A stretch of 64,000 bases of DNA, taken from Sporolactobacillus shoreicorticis (lineage in GTDB: Bacteria; Bacillota; Bacilli; Bacillales; Sporolactobacillaceae). Numbering within the stretch: position 1 is the stretch's first letter; each line of letters starts with the position of its first letter. The notes beneath the pieces were generated by a model. The model saw only the letters and a list, made by a program, of their open reading frames with translations. It made no database searches and was not told where the DNA came from. The stretch covers positions 146,829 to 210,828 of the forward strand of contig NZ_JAMXWM010000006.1 of assembly GCF_024125445.1 (NCBI RefSeq), read 5' to 3'. The position numbers and the translations under genes were made by a program. Shown piece by piece: positions 1-8,030 of this stretch.

Positions 1-16
1 GCAGTTTGAGGCGCGG

Positions 17-799
17 GTGATAACACCTGTGAGTGAGAGCGGATGGCCGATGATTGCGGCGGTTTTGGTTGCGTTTATCCCGCTCTTGATTTACCGGAAA
101 AAGAAGTTCTTTACTTATGATCTGAGAACGACGAAGCGAAGGATGACGGTCAATGTATTTGTCCTAGGACTGATTGCGGTGCTTGGGGTGAACGCCATTA
201 TTTCATCGGTGATGTATCCTGTGGAGTGGCTGCTCAATCTTTTCGGGTATACGGCCGATCCGTCAAAAGAAATCTTGGAAGGTTCCAAGACAACAAGTAT
301 GCTCGTATATACATGTTTGATCGGGCCGATCCTTGAAGAATTTGTCTATAGAGGCGTTGTGATGCGCAGCTTGGAGCGGTTTGGGTCTGTTTTTGCGATT
401 ACGATTTCCGCACTGCTATTCAGTATGATGCACGGGAATATCATTCAAATTCCTATGGCCTTCGCGATCGGCATCGTGCTTGGTTATTTAGCGAAAACCT
501 ACGGCATCTGGTTAACCGTACTGATTCACATCGCGAATAATTTGTTCAGTGAAGGATTTAGCGCGCTTCCTTCGGCCATGTGGTCAAATGTTTTTGACAT
601 CATTATGGCCATTGTTTTCATTGGTACCGGCTGCGCTTTCCTTAATAAAAATAAGCGCACTATTAAAGAAAAATTAAGCGGTATACGCGGAAGGCTTCCT
701 GAAAAACGTCTGTGGCTATACTTTTTTACGTCGATTCCGATGATTCTGCTGCTTCTTTCCAATCTTGTGGTCACTATTCTTGGCGTAGAGAAACTGTAA
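17..799 (+). CDS. CPBP family intramembrane metalloprotease, 5' end possibly outside window
   Basis: This is a hydrophobic protein of at least 260 residues with about seven to eight membrane segments. The CPBP (CAAX/bacteriocin-processing) signature is visible as motif 1 EEFVYRG (two Glu and an Arg), motif 2 FSMMHGN with its His, and motif 3 HIANN. These residues form the membrane-embedded catalytic site of the family. Members process prenylated proteins or peptides or act in peptide immunity, and the substrate here is unknown. The frame is open to the left edge of the window. The GTG at 17 is only the first start visible, and the true start may lie upstream. It lies about 85 bp before a promoter and an ABC transporter operon on the same strand, so it is probably a separate transcription unit. 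Confidence 0.8.
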   Translation: MITPVSESGWPMIAAVLVAFIPLLIYRKKKFFTYDLRTTKRRMTVNVFVLGLIAVLGVNAIISSVMYPVEWLLNLFGYTADPSKEILEGSKTTSMLVYTCLIGPILEEFVYRGVVMRSLERFGSVFAITISALLFSMMHGNIIQIPMAFAIGIVLGYLAKTYGIWLTVLIHIANNLFSEGFSALPSAMWSNVFDIIMAIVFIGTGCAFLNKNKRTIKEKLSGIRGRLPEKRLWLYFFTSIPMILLLLSNLVVTILGVEKL

Positions 800-818
800 A
801 CCTATGCGCTATCTAATG

Positions 819-847
819 TTGACAATATTAATATTCTAGTGTACTAT
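819..847 (+). promoter_or_regulatory. Sigma-A promoter of the ABC transporter operon
   Basis: TTGACA at 819-824 and TACTAT at 842-847 are separated by exactly 17 bp. This is a near-consensus housekeeping promoter about 38 bp upstream of the first operon gene at 885. Confidence 0.75.
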
Positions 848-859
848 ATAACTAATACA
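840..859 (+). promoter_or_regulatory. Candidate operator for the operon's GntR/YtrA-type repressor
   Basis: An interrupted palindrome, TGTACTA-N6-TAATACA, covers the -10 box and the expected transcription start. One position breaks the symmetry. YtrA-subfamily GntR regulators usually autoregulate by binding such a site at the head of their own ABC transporter operon, and a GntR gene is the second gene here. Binding is inferred. Confidence 0.55.
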
Positions 860-884
860 ATAATATGAAAACGGGGGAAGAGCT

Positions 885-1685
885 ATGTCTATTTGGTTTG
901 CATTATTAAAAAAAGAATTGCGGCTGGGCTGGATGGCATTCATGATTTTTCTTATTTTGCAGCTTCTATTAATGGGACTGGGCATTTTTTTGAATCTGCG
1001 TTTTGGCAGCAATTCAGATGTGGCTCCTGTAGTGATCGGGGTCATGCTGACTGTCTTCCTGCTGTTCTATGTTCCAGTCTATCTGCTCTTTAACGTGATA
1101 CAAGAGCGCAAGACGTTTCATCTCTGGATGCAGAATCCGCTTCCGGCGTGGGCGATGCTCTTGGCGAAATTATCGGGAGCGTTGGTTTATTTTATTGTGA
1201 CCATGGTAGTGGTAGGCAGCTATACATGGGTGAGTCTTGCCAGATTGGATGATGTTCCGCAGGAGCTGTCTTTATTCGGATTAGCTGTTTTTGCGATAGC
1301 GATTTTGCTTTGGAGCGGAATCGGCGGTGGTGTCGGTTTCCTGTTTCTGTGGACAGTTCAGCGGACGATGCGCTCGCGAATCGGCAAATGGTCATGGCTG
1401 GTACTGATCGTCGGAATCGGCATTTACAGTTATATTGACAACAAGCTGACACAATTCGGTATTTTTGATGTGCTGACAAATTGGGGACCCGTGCCGGCGA
1501 GTTTCTTTTCCCATTTGTTAATACCAACAGGAGCCAATACCGCATCTCAAGACTTCAACAGTTTCTGGGCGGATCTCGGCACAGAACCTCTGTACATTGG
1601 GAGCATCGTCCTTGATCTGATTGTTACTGCAATTTTCTTCCTTATTACTGCCTGGCTTACGGATCATGAGTTGGAAGCTTCATAA
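885..1685 (+). CDS. ABC transporter-associated membrane protein (permease-like)
   Basis: This 266-residue protein has about six predicted membrane segments, roughly at residues 17-40, 50-75, 100-120, 140-165, 175-190 and 235-260. A short cytoplasmic N-terminus precedes them. It lacks an ATPase domain. It is the first gene of a five-gene operon (membrane protein, GntR regulator, two ATPases, permease) reminiscent of the B. subtilis ytrABCDEF layout, where membrane proteins pair with ATPases in a cell-envelope-stress responsive exporter. It probably forms the membrane half with the ATPase at 2102. The substrate cannot be read from sequence. The promoter and putative operator lie immediately upstream. 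Confidence 0.7.
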   Translation: MSIWFALLKKELRLGWMAFMIFLILQLLLMGLGIFLNLRFGSNSDVAPVVIGVMLTVFLLFYVPVYLLFNVIQERKTFHLWMQNPLPAWAMLLAKLSGALVYFIVTMVVVGSYTWVSLARLDDVPQELSLFGLAVFAIAILLWSGIGGGVGFLFLWTVQRTMRSRIGKWSWLVLIVGIGIYSYIDNKLTQFGIFDVLTNWGPVPASFFSHLLIPTGANTASQDFNSFWADLGTEPLYIGSIVLDLIVTAIFFLITAWLTDHELEAS

Positions 1686-1727
1686 TGAACGGGAATATAG
1701 AAATCAACTTCAAGGAGGCAAGCGAGC

Positions 1728-2105
1728 ATGGCACAATCATTCAATCCATCTGTTCCCATCTATTTGCAATTGTGCGAGCGGATCAAAAACAAAATTATCC
1801 GCGGAGAAATCGGAATGGGCGAGCGCTTGCCGTCCGTGCGCGATATGGCTATTGATTCCAGTGTGAATCCTAATACAGTACAGCGAACATACAGAGAGTT
1901 AGAAGACAGCGGAATTGTAGCGAAAAAAAGAGGTCAAGGGACCTTTGTAACCGAAGATCCGCGCATACTTGAAAAAATGCGTGAGGAATTAAAGATCAGT
2001 CATATTCGTCTTTTTGTCTCTGAAATGCGAGAAATGGGTTATTCAAGTACAGAAATGCTTGCCGGATTGAAGGATTATTTAGATACAAAGGAGGAAGATC
2101 AATGA
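1728..2105 (+). CDS. GntR family transcriptional regulator, YtrA subfamily
   Basis: This 125-residue protein has an N-terminal winged-helix DNA-binding domain at residues 1-75. The GntR core is visible as LPSVRDMA followed by NPNTVQRTYRELE and the wing GQGTFV. The C-terminal part is a helix of only about 45 residues, not a large ligand-binding domain, which defines the YtrA subfamily. Such proteins repress neighbouring ABC transporter operons. A good ribosome-binding site (aaggagg) precedes the ATG. The 3' end overlaps the following ATPase gene by 4 bp (ATGA), so the two are translationally coupled. The likely operator is the palindrome at 840-859. Confidence 0.9.
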   Translation: MAQSFNPSVPIYLQLCERIKNKIIRGEIGMGERLPSVRDMAIDSSVNPNTVQRTYRELEDSGIVAKKRGQGTFVTEDPRILEKMREELKISHIRLFVSEMREMGYSSTEMLAGLKDYLDTKEEDQ

Positions 2106-2794
2106 TTCAGTTAGAAGGAGTAACCAAGCGTTATTTGACGAAAAAAGCGCTGGACGGCATCAGTCTCCAAATTGAACCCGGACATATTGTCGGCCTGATC
2201 GGATCGAATGGGAGCGGGAAATCGACGACCTTGAAACTGATCGCGGGGCTTCTTCGACCCACGCGTGGTACGGTTCTGGTTGACGGAGAAATCGCAAATC
2301 GCAGAATCTGCCGGAAGGTCGCCTATTTGTCTGAATTGGATACCTATTACTCTTTTTTTACCGTTAAGCAGACCGTTGACTTGTACGAGCAGACCTTTAT
2401 TGACTTCAATCGTAAAAAAGCGGAGGAGATGCTTGATTTTATGAAGCTCGACCGCAGTCAAAAGGTCAAGCATCTTTCGAAAGGAAATCGCGGCCGGTTG
2501 AAGATTGTCGTGACGCTCGCGCGAGAAGTACCGTTTATTCTGATGGACGAACCGCTTTCCGGGTTGGATCCGATGGTGCGCAGCTCGATTATTAAAGGAC
2601 TGATTTCATTTATTGATTTGGAAAAGCAGACCGTCATTTTAACCACACATGAACTGCAGGAAATTGAGCCGCTGCTTGACACAGTTATTCTGATCAAGAA
2701 CGGAGTGATCCTAGAGCGTGAAAGCGTCGAAGATATTCGTTGTAATGAAAATTTAAGCCTAGTGGATTGGATGGTGGAGAAGTATGAGCAATAA
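2102..2794 (+). CDS. ABC transporter ATP-binding protein
   Basis: The product is a 230-residue single nucleotide-binding domain. Walker A is GSNGSGKST near residue 37, Walker B is ILMDEPLSGLDP near residue 150, and the switch His follows in TTHELQE. The signature motif is degenerate, LSKGNRG where LSGGQ is usual. This is common in YtrB/EcsA-like exporters. The gene is coupled to the regulator upstream and overlaps the second ATPase gene by 11 bp, so the operon is tightly packed. It presumably energises the membrane protein at 885 or the permease at 3715. Confidence 0.9.
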   Translation: MIQLEGVTKRYLTKKALDGISLQIEPGHIVGLIGSNGSGKSTTLKLIAGLLRPTRGTVLVDGEIANRRICRKVAYLSELDTYYSFFTVKQTVDLYEQTFIDFNRKKAEEMLDFMKLDRSQKVKHLSKGNRGRLKIVVTLAREVPFILMDEPLSGLDPMVRSSIIKGLISFIDLEKQTVILTTHELQEIEPLLDTVILIKNGVILERESVEDIRCNENLSLVDWMVEKYEQ

Positions 2795-3722
2795 TGCCGA
2801 AGCAAACAAACCGTCAGTTCGGCTGGAACATGTAAGCAAGCGGATCGGCGGAAAGACGATTATTGATGATTTAAGTTTTGATATTTACAGCGGCGAGGTG
2901 TTCGGATTTCTCGGACCCAACGGAGCAGGGAAAACGACAACGATTCGAATGATTGTCGGTCTGATGCGAATGTCCCAAGGCAATATTTACATACAAGGGC
3001 ACAGCATCAAGGGCGAATTTAAAAAAGCGATTCGTCAGGTTGGAGCGATCGTAGAGAATCCGGAGATGTATAAATTCCTCACGGGCTATCAAAATCTGTT
3101 GCACTATGCGCGCATGATCCCCGGCATCAGCAAGGATCGGATTATGGAAGTTGTGAAGCTGGTCGAACTGCAGGATCGAATTCACGAAAAGGTCAAGCGC
3201 TATTCACTTGGGATGCGTCAGCGGCTCGGTGTGGCTCAGGCATTGCTGCACCACCCGTCCGTATTAATCTTGGATGAACCGACAAACGGGCTGGACCCTC
3301 AAGGAATCCATGACTTGCGCAACTATATGCATAAGCTTTCACGTGAGGAAAATGTTTCTGTTATTGTGTCAAGTCACTTGCTGACAGAAATGCAACTGAT
3401 GTGTGACCGGATCGGTATTCTGCAAAAGGGCAAGCTGATCGGCGTAGAGACAGTCAGTGAGTTCATCGAAAAAGGAGCCGCGAAAGTGCGGATGCAGGTC
3501 GATGATGCCAGACTTGCCGCGCAGATCGTCAAAGATAAACTGTCGATCGATGCGGCTGCTCCTGATGAAACAACCATTGAGGTCCCGGTTGATCATGATA
3601 AAATTCCGGTAGTCATCGACACCTTAGTCATCTCGAAGATCAAGATTTACAGTGTCATCACTGTTGCAAAATCACTTGAAGACAGATTCCTGGAAGTAAC
3701 AGGGGGGAAGAGCGTTGAGTAA
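2784..3722 (+). CDS. ABC transporter ATP-binding protein, BcrA/NatA type
   Basis: The product has 312 residues. Walker A is GPNGAGKTT near residue 42, the signature is YSLGMRQRLG, and Walker B is LILDEPTNGLDPQG. A C-terminal extension of about 90 residues is typical of BcrA/NatA-type exporters (bacitracin, sodium or lantibiotic export). Its probable partner is the permease that follows, which it overlaps by 8 bp. It has its own ribosome-binding site (ggaga) inside the end of the upstream gene. The operon therefore encodes two different ATPases, suggesting two exporters or a heterodimeric one. Confidence 0.9.
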   Translation: MSNNAEANKPSVRLEHVSKRIGGKTIIDDLSFDIYSGEVFGFLGPNGAGKTTTIRMIVGLMRMSQGNIYIQGHSIKGEFKKAIRQVGAIVENPEMYKFLTGYQNLLHYARMIPGISKDRIMEVVKLVELQDRIHEKVKRYSLGMRQRLGVAQALLHHPSVLILDEPTNGLDPQGIHDLRNYMHKLSREENVSVIVSSHLLTEMQLMCDRIGILQKGKLIGVETVSEFIEKGAAKVRMQVDDARLAAQIVKDKLSIDAAAPDETTIEVPVDHDKIPVVIDTLVISKIKIYSVITVAKSLEDRFLEVTGGKSVE

Positions 3723-4671
3723 CTTTTTCGGATTACTTCAAAATGAGAATATGAAAATCTACCGCAGAAGCTCTGCAAAGGTCATGTTGATTATTATGCT
3801 GGGTCTGATCCTTGCCGCAGGTCTGATCATCAAATTTTCCGGCGATCAGCCCAAGGACGACCCACACTGGAAACAAACGCTAGCTCAGGAAAATAAAGAA
3901 TTGAACAAGCAAATGGTGTCGATTAAAGGAAACAAACAGGTGACGGAATCTTTTAAGAAAGAGATTGCTATTAATGAGTACCGTATTGAACATAATCTGA
4001 AACCGCAAAAAGGTGAAACCTTGTGGAAGTTTGTGGACGATACCGCGTCGGGCCTTATCATGGTCATCAGTATTTTTACCATTATCGTTGTATCGACATC
4101 AATTGCCAGCGAATTTGATACCGGGACGATTAAACTGCTTCTGACCCGGCCGATTTACCGTACCGAGATTCTGCTTTCTAAATATGTTTCCGCACTGCTG
4201 TTTACGGTTGCCTGTTTGATCACGCTCTTTATCGCTTCATGGCTGCTCGGAGGGATCCTGTATGGCTTTGGCGGAGCGGGTGAAGCACATCTGCTCTATG
4301 ATAATGGAACTGTTTATCAATCCAGCTGGACAATTGACGTATGGAAGAACTACTTGCTGAACTGTGTCTCGCTTTTTATGATGGTCACATTTGCGGCACT
4401 GATTGCCTCGATGTTCCGCAACGGCGGTCTGGCGATTGGGTTGTCGATATTCACCATGATGGCCTCATCCATTGTGATTACTTTTCTACAAAAATTTGAC
4501 TGGGTTAAGTATGTCCTGTTTGCCAATACGGACCTGACTCAGTATACTGCCGGAACGCCGCTGCGCGAGGAAATGACGCTCGGATTCTCGCTGACTGTAC
4601 TTGCCGTGTATTATGTCATCTTTGTACTGGTCGGCTGGGCCTTTTTCACGCGGCGCGACATCAAAGCATAA
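3715..4671 (+). CDS. ABC-2 type transporter permease
   Basis: This 318-residue permease has an N-terminal membrane segment (about residues 22-42), a soluble loop of roughly 65 residues, and five or six further segments. This matches the NatB/BcrB-like ABC-2 fold. The start is TTG at 3715, which overlaps the ATPase gene and follows ggggaag. The gene ends the operon and is followed within 25 bp by a strong intrinsic terminator. The exported substrate is unknown. Confidence 0.85.
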   Translation: MSNFFGLLQNENMKIYRRSSAKVMLIIMLGLILAAGLIIKFSGDQPKDDPHWKQTLAQENKELNKQMVSIKGNKQVTESFKKEIAINEYRIEHNLKPQKGETLWKFVDDTASGLIMVISIFTIIVVSTSIASEFDTGTIKLLLTRPIYRTEILLSKYVSALLFTVACLITLFIASWLLGGILYGFGGAGEAHLLYDNGTVYQSSWTIDVWKNYLLNCVSLFMMVTFAALIASMFRNGGLAIGLSIFTMMASSIVITFLQKFDWVKYVLFANTDLTQYTAGTPLREEMTLGFSLTVLAVYYVIFVLVGWAFFTRRDIKA

Positions 4672-4694
4672 TCACTCAATACATTGCAATTTGG

Positions 4695-4721
4695 AACCGG
4701 GCGGTTTTTGCCCGGTTTTTC
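4695..4721 (+). terminator. Intrinsic terminator of the ABC operon
   Basis: AACCGGGC (4695-4702) pairs perfectly with GCCCGGTT (4710-4717). A T-run follows. Confidence 0.85.
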
Positions 4722-4855
4722 TATGGGAAAATTTTCATGAGTGCTGAAATTCTCTCATGCTCTTCTTATTATTAATCAAAAGTTCATAATAAGAATGTAA
4801 GCTTAAGGTAAGTAAAAGGAAAGGCTTGCGAAAGATTCAAGGAGGAGAACGAATC

Positions 4856-5107
4856 ATGAAGAATATCTTTTCTTTTAAAGTCTATGCTGCCGCATTTCGC
4901 GTTAAGCAAATGATTCGATTTTACAAACACTGTGAAAAAATGGGACAGGATGTATACATTTACGGAAAAAATCAAGTGAAGCAAATACACAAGATGTCTG
5001 ATTGGTTGAGCGCATTGATTGAAAATTTATCGCTTGGCGAGGAATGCTTGGTTGTTGTGGAAGGCAGCAGAGCCAATCAGCTGAGAAACTCCTTTTCAAT
5101 GGCATAA
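4856..5107 (+). CDS. Small HPr-like domain protein without the canonical phosphorylated His
   Basis: This is an 83-residue protein. The start at 4856 follows aaggagg at good spacing and is preferred over an upstream in-frame ATG. The pattern of hydrophobic residues and the segment KMSDWLSALIENLSLGEECL resemble the helix-2/strand-4 part of the PTS phosphocarrier HPr, where the equivalent is the regulatory Ser46 region KSIMGVMSLG. The N-terminal GIHARPA motif that carries His15 is not present; the corresponding stretch reads AAFRVKQM. It therefore cannot act as an ordinary phosphocarrier. It could be a regulatory or degenerate HPr/Crh paralogue. It stands alone and is closed by a hairpin terminator shared with the convergent gene. 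Confidence 0.6.
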   Translation: MKNIFSFKVYAAAFRVKQMIRFYKHCEKMGQDVYIYGKNQVKQIHKMSDWLSALIENLSLGEECLVVVEGSRANQLRNSFSMA

Positions 5108-5125
5108 ATGGGTAATAATAAAATA

Positions 5126-5171
5126 AAAAATAAGCAGTCGGCTCCGTTTTGAGCTTCGGCTGCTTATTTTT
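5126..5171. terminator. Bidirectional terminator between convergent genes
   Basis: An imperfect long hairpin (AAAAATAAGCAG against CTGCTTATTTTT with an inner GCTC/GAGC pairing) lies between the HPr-like gene and the L,D-transpeptidase gene. It has A/T runs on both sides. Confidence 0.75.
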
Positions 5172-5175
5172 ATGT

Positions 5176-5799
5176 TCAACTGTGAATGACCACTTTTGTA
5201 TTGTACGGAATATGCTCATAAATCCATTTTGAGTCGGGGACAGTCAGGTGGATGCATCCGTGTGAATCTTTTTCGCCTAATTTCTCGGCATCCGCAGTCA
5301 GTATCTGTTTGTTTTGATCCATCGGCACGCTGTGAAACAAGAATTCACCGTGATTTTTCCATGAAACCCAATACTTTGCGCCTTCCTTGTACTTTGGTGA
5401 ATAGAACCATTTGCCGCGCTCGGCTTGAATATAGTACGTCCCCGTCGGTGTTGTCGTATCCGGATCTGTATCTTTTCCGGTTGACGCAATCATCGTATAC
5501 AAAGTTTTCGTGCCTTTTTTTATATATACTTTCTGATCTTTTATCGAAACATCAATCCAAATCGGTTCGTTTTTTGTCAGAACGGGATAGCTTCCGCCTG
5601 ATGGCTTGTCCCAATCAACCGGGATCGCTTCTTGCTTGGATGACTGGTTTTTTTCTGCCTGTTCTGAATTGCCAGCATGTACTTTATCTGCAAGATCCGA
5701 TACGCTGTTTGCCTGAAAGGAGGGCATATAGGAAGTTAAGGTCAATGACAGAAACAGAGCGGCAATGATACCACATCCCTTAATCAGCACGTTCCTCAT
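5176..5799 (-). CDS. L,D-transpeptidase (YkuD domain), exported
   Basis: The product has about 207 residues. The N-terminal hydrophobic stretch (about residues 8-25) is a signal peptide or anchor. A low-complexity linker follows to about residue 70, then a YkuD catalytic domain. The active-site motif is SHGCIHLT, with the catalytic Cys and the preceding conserved His in FLFHSVP. Enzymes of this family make 3-3 peptidoglycan cross-links outside the membrane and are penicillin-insensitive; in Bacillus many act in the spore or stationary-phase wall. The ATG at 5799 follows aaggag and an agaggg stretch, and a GTG one codon earlier is an alternative. Confidence 0.88.
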   Translation of the reverse strand: MRNVLIKGCGIIAALFLSLTLTSYMPSFQANSVSDLADKVHAGNSEQAEKNQSSKQEAIPVDWDKPSGGSYPVLTKNEPIWIDVSIKDQKVYIKKGTKTLYTMIASTGKDTDPDTTTPTGTYYIQAERGKWFYSPKYKEGAKYWVSWKNHGEFLFHSVPMDQNKQILTADAEKLGEKDSHGCIHLTVPDSKWIYEHIPYNTKVVIHS

Positions 5800-5883
5800 C
5801 ACCCTCTTTCTCCTTTAATCGTGTTGTTTGTTGTGCTGATAATAGGTTTCGAACGCCGTAATCCTCATGCTGGGGCAATTGGT

Positions 5884-6714
5884 TTAATTTGTACCGAGGA
5901 TTTTTTCATTTCTTTGAATCATGCGATCATAGTATTGTCCAAAATAGCGAACTTCTTCACCTGAAAGCGAATCGGATGAGCGAATCGGCGCAATCGATCG
6001 CAAGGTTCGAAGACACAGCTGCGTGATTTCCGCTGATGTGCATGCTTTCCCTGTTAGCTCTTCGAGGGATGCCATCACGTTCGGATCGATGTCCGGATAA
6101 GAAAAACGTGTCGTTTCTTGTTTCAATCCGTGCAGGTAAAAGTCGCGAATCAGGCGCGCACGATCGGATCCGCTGCCTGAGACGCAGAGATAGATTTGCA
6201 CGGCAACCCCTTGTTTCACGCGGCGCTGCGACATGCCGGCAAATTTTTTCCCGGCAGCGCTGAGATCGTATCTCCCGGGGCAGTAGGATCGGGTGATCTC
6301 TCCGCTTTCGAACGAGACGCCGATTGGTGAAAGTACTTTGCGGATGAAATCGACCATTGCTTGAAACGCATCATCTATAGAAAGCGAGCGACCTTTTTCG
6401 GAAAAGATCAGTGAAAGATTAAGGACGCCCTCATCAAGAACGACAGCAAGACCTCCGGAATTACGTACGATATAGGTGAATCCGTGGTCGCGCAGAACGG
6501 TTAATCCATCCTGAAAGTGCGGGAGTTTTGTGTCCTGAATGCCAAGCATCACGGTTTGATGATGTACCCACAGTCTGGCTGTACATGGCGATTCACCCGT
6601 ACCCACCGCTTGGCAAATCGCATCATCAATAGCAAATGATTGCCTGCCGTCGAACCCTTGGCCAAGGGTTGACTGATCGATCACACGCCAGAGTGGCTGG
6701 TCAATGAGTGACAC
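5884..6714 (-). CDS. lipL: Octanoyl-[GcvH]:protein N-octanoyltransferase
   Basis: This 276-residue protein belongs to the lipoate ligase/BPL fold. The LipL-type active-site Cys is in RSYCPGRYDLS (about Cys145), followed by GKKFAGMSQRR, which contains the substrate-binding Lys. LipL transfers the octanoyl group from the GcvH lipoyl protein to E2 subunits of the 2-oxoacid dehydrogenases. The length matches the B. subtilis enzyme (YwfL). The same ywf neighbourhood, with ywfO and ywgA, follows later in the window. The start is GTG, 8 nt after aaggagg. Confidence 0.88.
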   Translation of the reverse strand: MSLIDQPLWRVIDQSTLGQGFDGRQSFAIDDAICQAVGTGESPCTARLWVHHQTVMLGIQDTKLPHFQDGLTVLRDHGFTYIVRNSGGLAVVLDEGVLNLSLIFSEKGRSLSIDDAFQAMVDFIRKVLSPIGVSFESGEITRSYCPGRYDLSAAGKKFAGMSQRRVKQGVAVQIYLCVSGSGSDRARLIRDFYLHGLKQETTRFSYPDIDPNVMASLEELTGKACTSAEITQLCLRTLRSIAPIRSSDSLSGEEVRYFGQYYDRMIQRNEKILGTN

Positions 6715-6877
6715 AGGGAAGACCTCCTTCGGTTAATGCCGTATCTATCGTCTATTATCTATTATAACAGGCATTATGTGAATCATAGATCAAGAAGTGT
6801 CGTCAATCATTGAGAACAAATTATGATGAAGATTTATTTTGTAAGATATAATAAAAAAAGAAAAGAGGATGGATGCG

Positions 6878-7597
6878 ATGGATCTTGTTGCGCGCACGGC
6901 GAATTATGTTCAAGAGAAATTTTATGGAGAAAGCAGTGGGCATGACTGGTGGCATATTCACCGTGTTTATGAGACGAGCATGCAGATTGTGGCAGGCGAG
7001 GCGATCATGAGCATTAAAGAAGATGTCGTCGCGCTCGCAGCACTTTTGCACGACATCGCTGATTGGAAATTCAACGGCGGTAACGATGAGGCAGGTCCAC
7101 GCGCAGCAGCAGAGTGGCTCGGCTCGCAAAATACTGATGTTTCCGTCATTGAAGATGTATGTACCATTATTCGTGAGCTATCGTTCAAGAGTGCCGGGGT
7201 CCGGACACCAATGACGAGTTTAGAAGGAGAGATTGTACAAGATGCCGACCGGTTGGACGCGATTGGCGCGGTCGGAATAGCCAGGGCGTTCGCCTATGGC
7301 GGCTATAAAAGGAGAGCACTGTTTGATCCTAATGTTTCGCCGGCAGTGCATCAAACTGCTGATCAATATAAAACGCAGCAGTCGCCAACAATAAATCATT
7401 TCTATGAAAAACTGCTGCTCCTGCACGATCGTATGAACACAGAAACGGGAAAACAACTTGCGGAGCAGCGTCATCTTTTTATGCTTAGCTTTCTGAATCG
7501 TTTTTTTGAGGAATCTCATGAAATGGATTCTAGGCATGCCCATCTGCTTCAACAGATCATTAAAAACGGAAGGAATGCAGGTGAGCAGGGGGATTAA
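6878..7597 (+). CDS. HD-domain phosphohydrolase, YpgQ/YedJ type
   Basis: This is a 239-residue HD-superfamily hydrolase. The metal-binding motifs are visible: HDWWHIHRV near residues 22-29, LLHDIADWKF near 57-66, and QDADRLDAIGAVG near 115. This pattern is typical of the YpgQ/YedJ group, manganese-dependent pyrophosphohydrolases or phosphohydrolases acting on nucleotides. The ATG at 6878 lies 9 nt from aaaagagg and is preferred to the ATG at 6869, which would be too close. It is monocistronic. The 330 bp that follow contain no recognisable gene. Confidence 0.85.
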   Translation: MDLVARTANYVQEKFYGESSGHDWWHIHRVYETSMQIVAGEAIMSIKEDVVALAALLHDIADWKFNGGNDEAGPRAAAEWLGSQNTDVSVIEDVCTIIRELSFKSAGVRTPMTSLEGEIVQDADRLDAIGAVGIARAFAYGGYKRRALFDPNVSPAVHQTADQYKTQQSPTINHFYEKLLLLHDRMNTETGKQLAEQRHLFMLSFLNRFFEESHEMDSRHAHLLQQIIKNGRNAGEQGD

Positions 7598-7929
7598 TCA
7601 GAATAGGATCACGTGGTGACGTGCATAAGAAGCGTAGCTGGCACCGTTTTACTTGCAGCAGCGCTGTCATGCAAGAACGGAGTTTTTCGACTTGACGGGC
7701 AGCCGGTCATATCAAGCAGGTCAACAATTTCGTATGCTGTTGTTGCTCGCAACGCAAAGAATGGGAGCTCGCAGATTTTGACGAATCGAGCGAAGCACAT
7801 GTTTGACAGGAACAAAACCTAGTTTGTGAGAAGTGTTGCTGCATAGACGGAATGATTCAATTAACCTGATCGGTTTCCGCTTTTTCAGCAAGATTCGTCC
7901 GGAGTACGCAAAAAAGATGCTTTGTCTTC
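7598..7929. other. Gene-poor spacer
   Basis: About 330 bp between the HD hydrolase and the queuosine operon promoter. Short open frames exist on both strands here but none has a convincing ribosome-binding site or a recognisable product. Nothing else is visible. Confidence 0.5.
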
Positions 7930-7958
7930 TTGTCAATCCGGCAAAGCCAATCTATAAT
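7930..7958 (+). promoter_or_regulatory. Sigma-A promoter of the queuosine operon
   Basis: TTGTCA (7930-7935), a 17-bp spacer, and TATAAT (7953-7958) place transcription initiation at about 7965, just before the candidate riboswitch. This rules out longer upstream starts for the transporter gene. Confidence 0.75.
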
Positions 7959-7975
7959 CAAGAAGTTGCAAGCTT

Positions 7976-8022
7976 GGCAGAGTTCGAGACCCTCCTCTGC
8001 CGTACCAAAAAAACTACGGGAG
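7976..8022 (+). ncRNA. Candidate preQ1-I type riboswitch
   Basis: A hairpin, GGCAGAG (7976-7982) against CTCTGCC (7995-8001), encloses a 12-nt loop beginning TTC. It is followed by an A-rich tail of seven A residues and CTA, then GGGAG, which is the ribosome-binding site of the gene starting at 8031. A small hairpin, a UUC-starting loop, and an A6-CUA tail abutting or containing the Shine-Dalgarno is the layout of the compact preQ1-I aptamer. The location right after a promoter and upstream of queuosine transport and synthesis genes supports it. Loop-tail pseudoknot pairing is imperfect by eye. If real, control would be translational. Confidence 0.5.
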
Positions 8023-8030
8023 TGATCGAA

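Noticed and set aside
7833..8030. Longer N-terminus for the queuosine transporter
   Set aside because: The extra 66 codons cover the promoter and riboswitch-like leader and do not read like a membrane protein.
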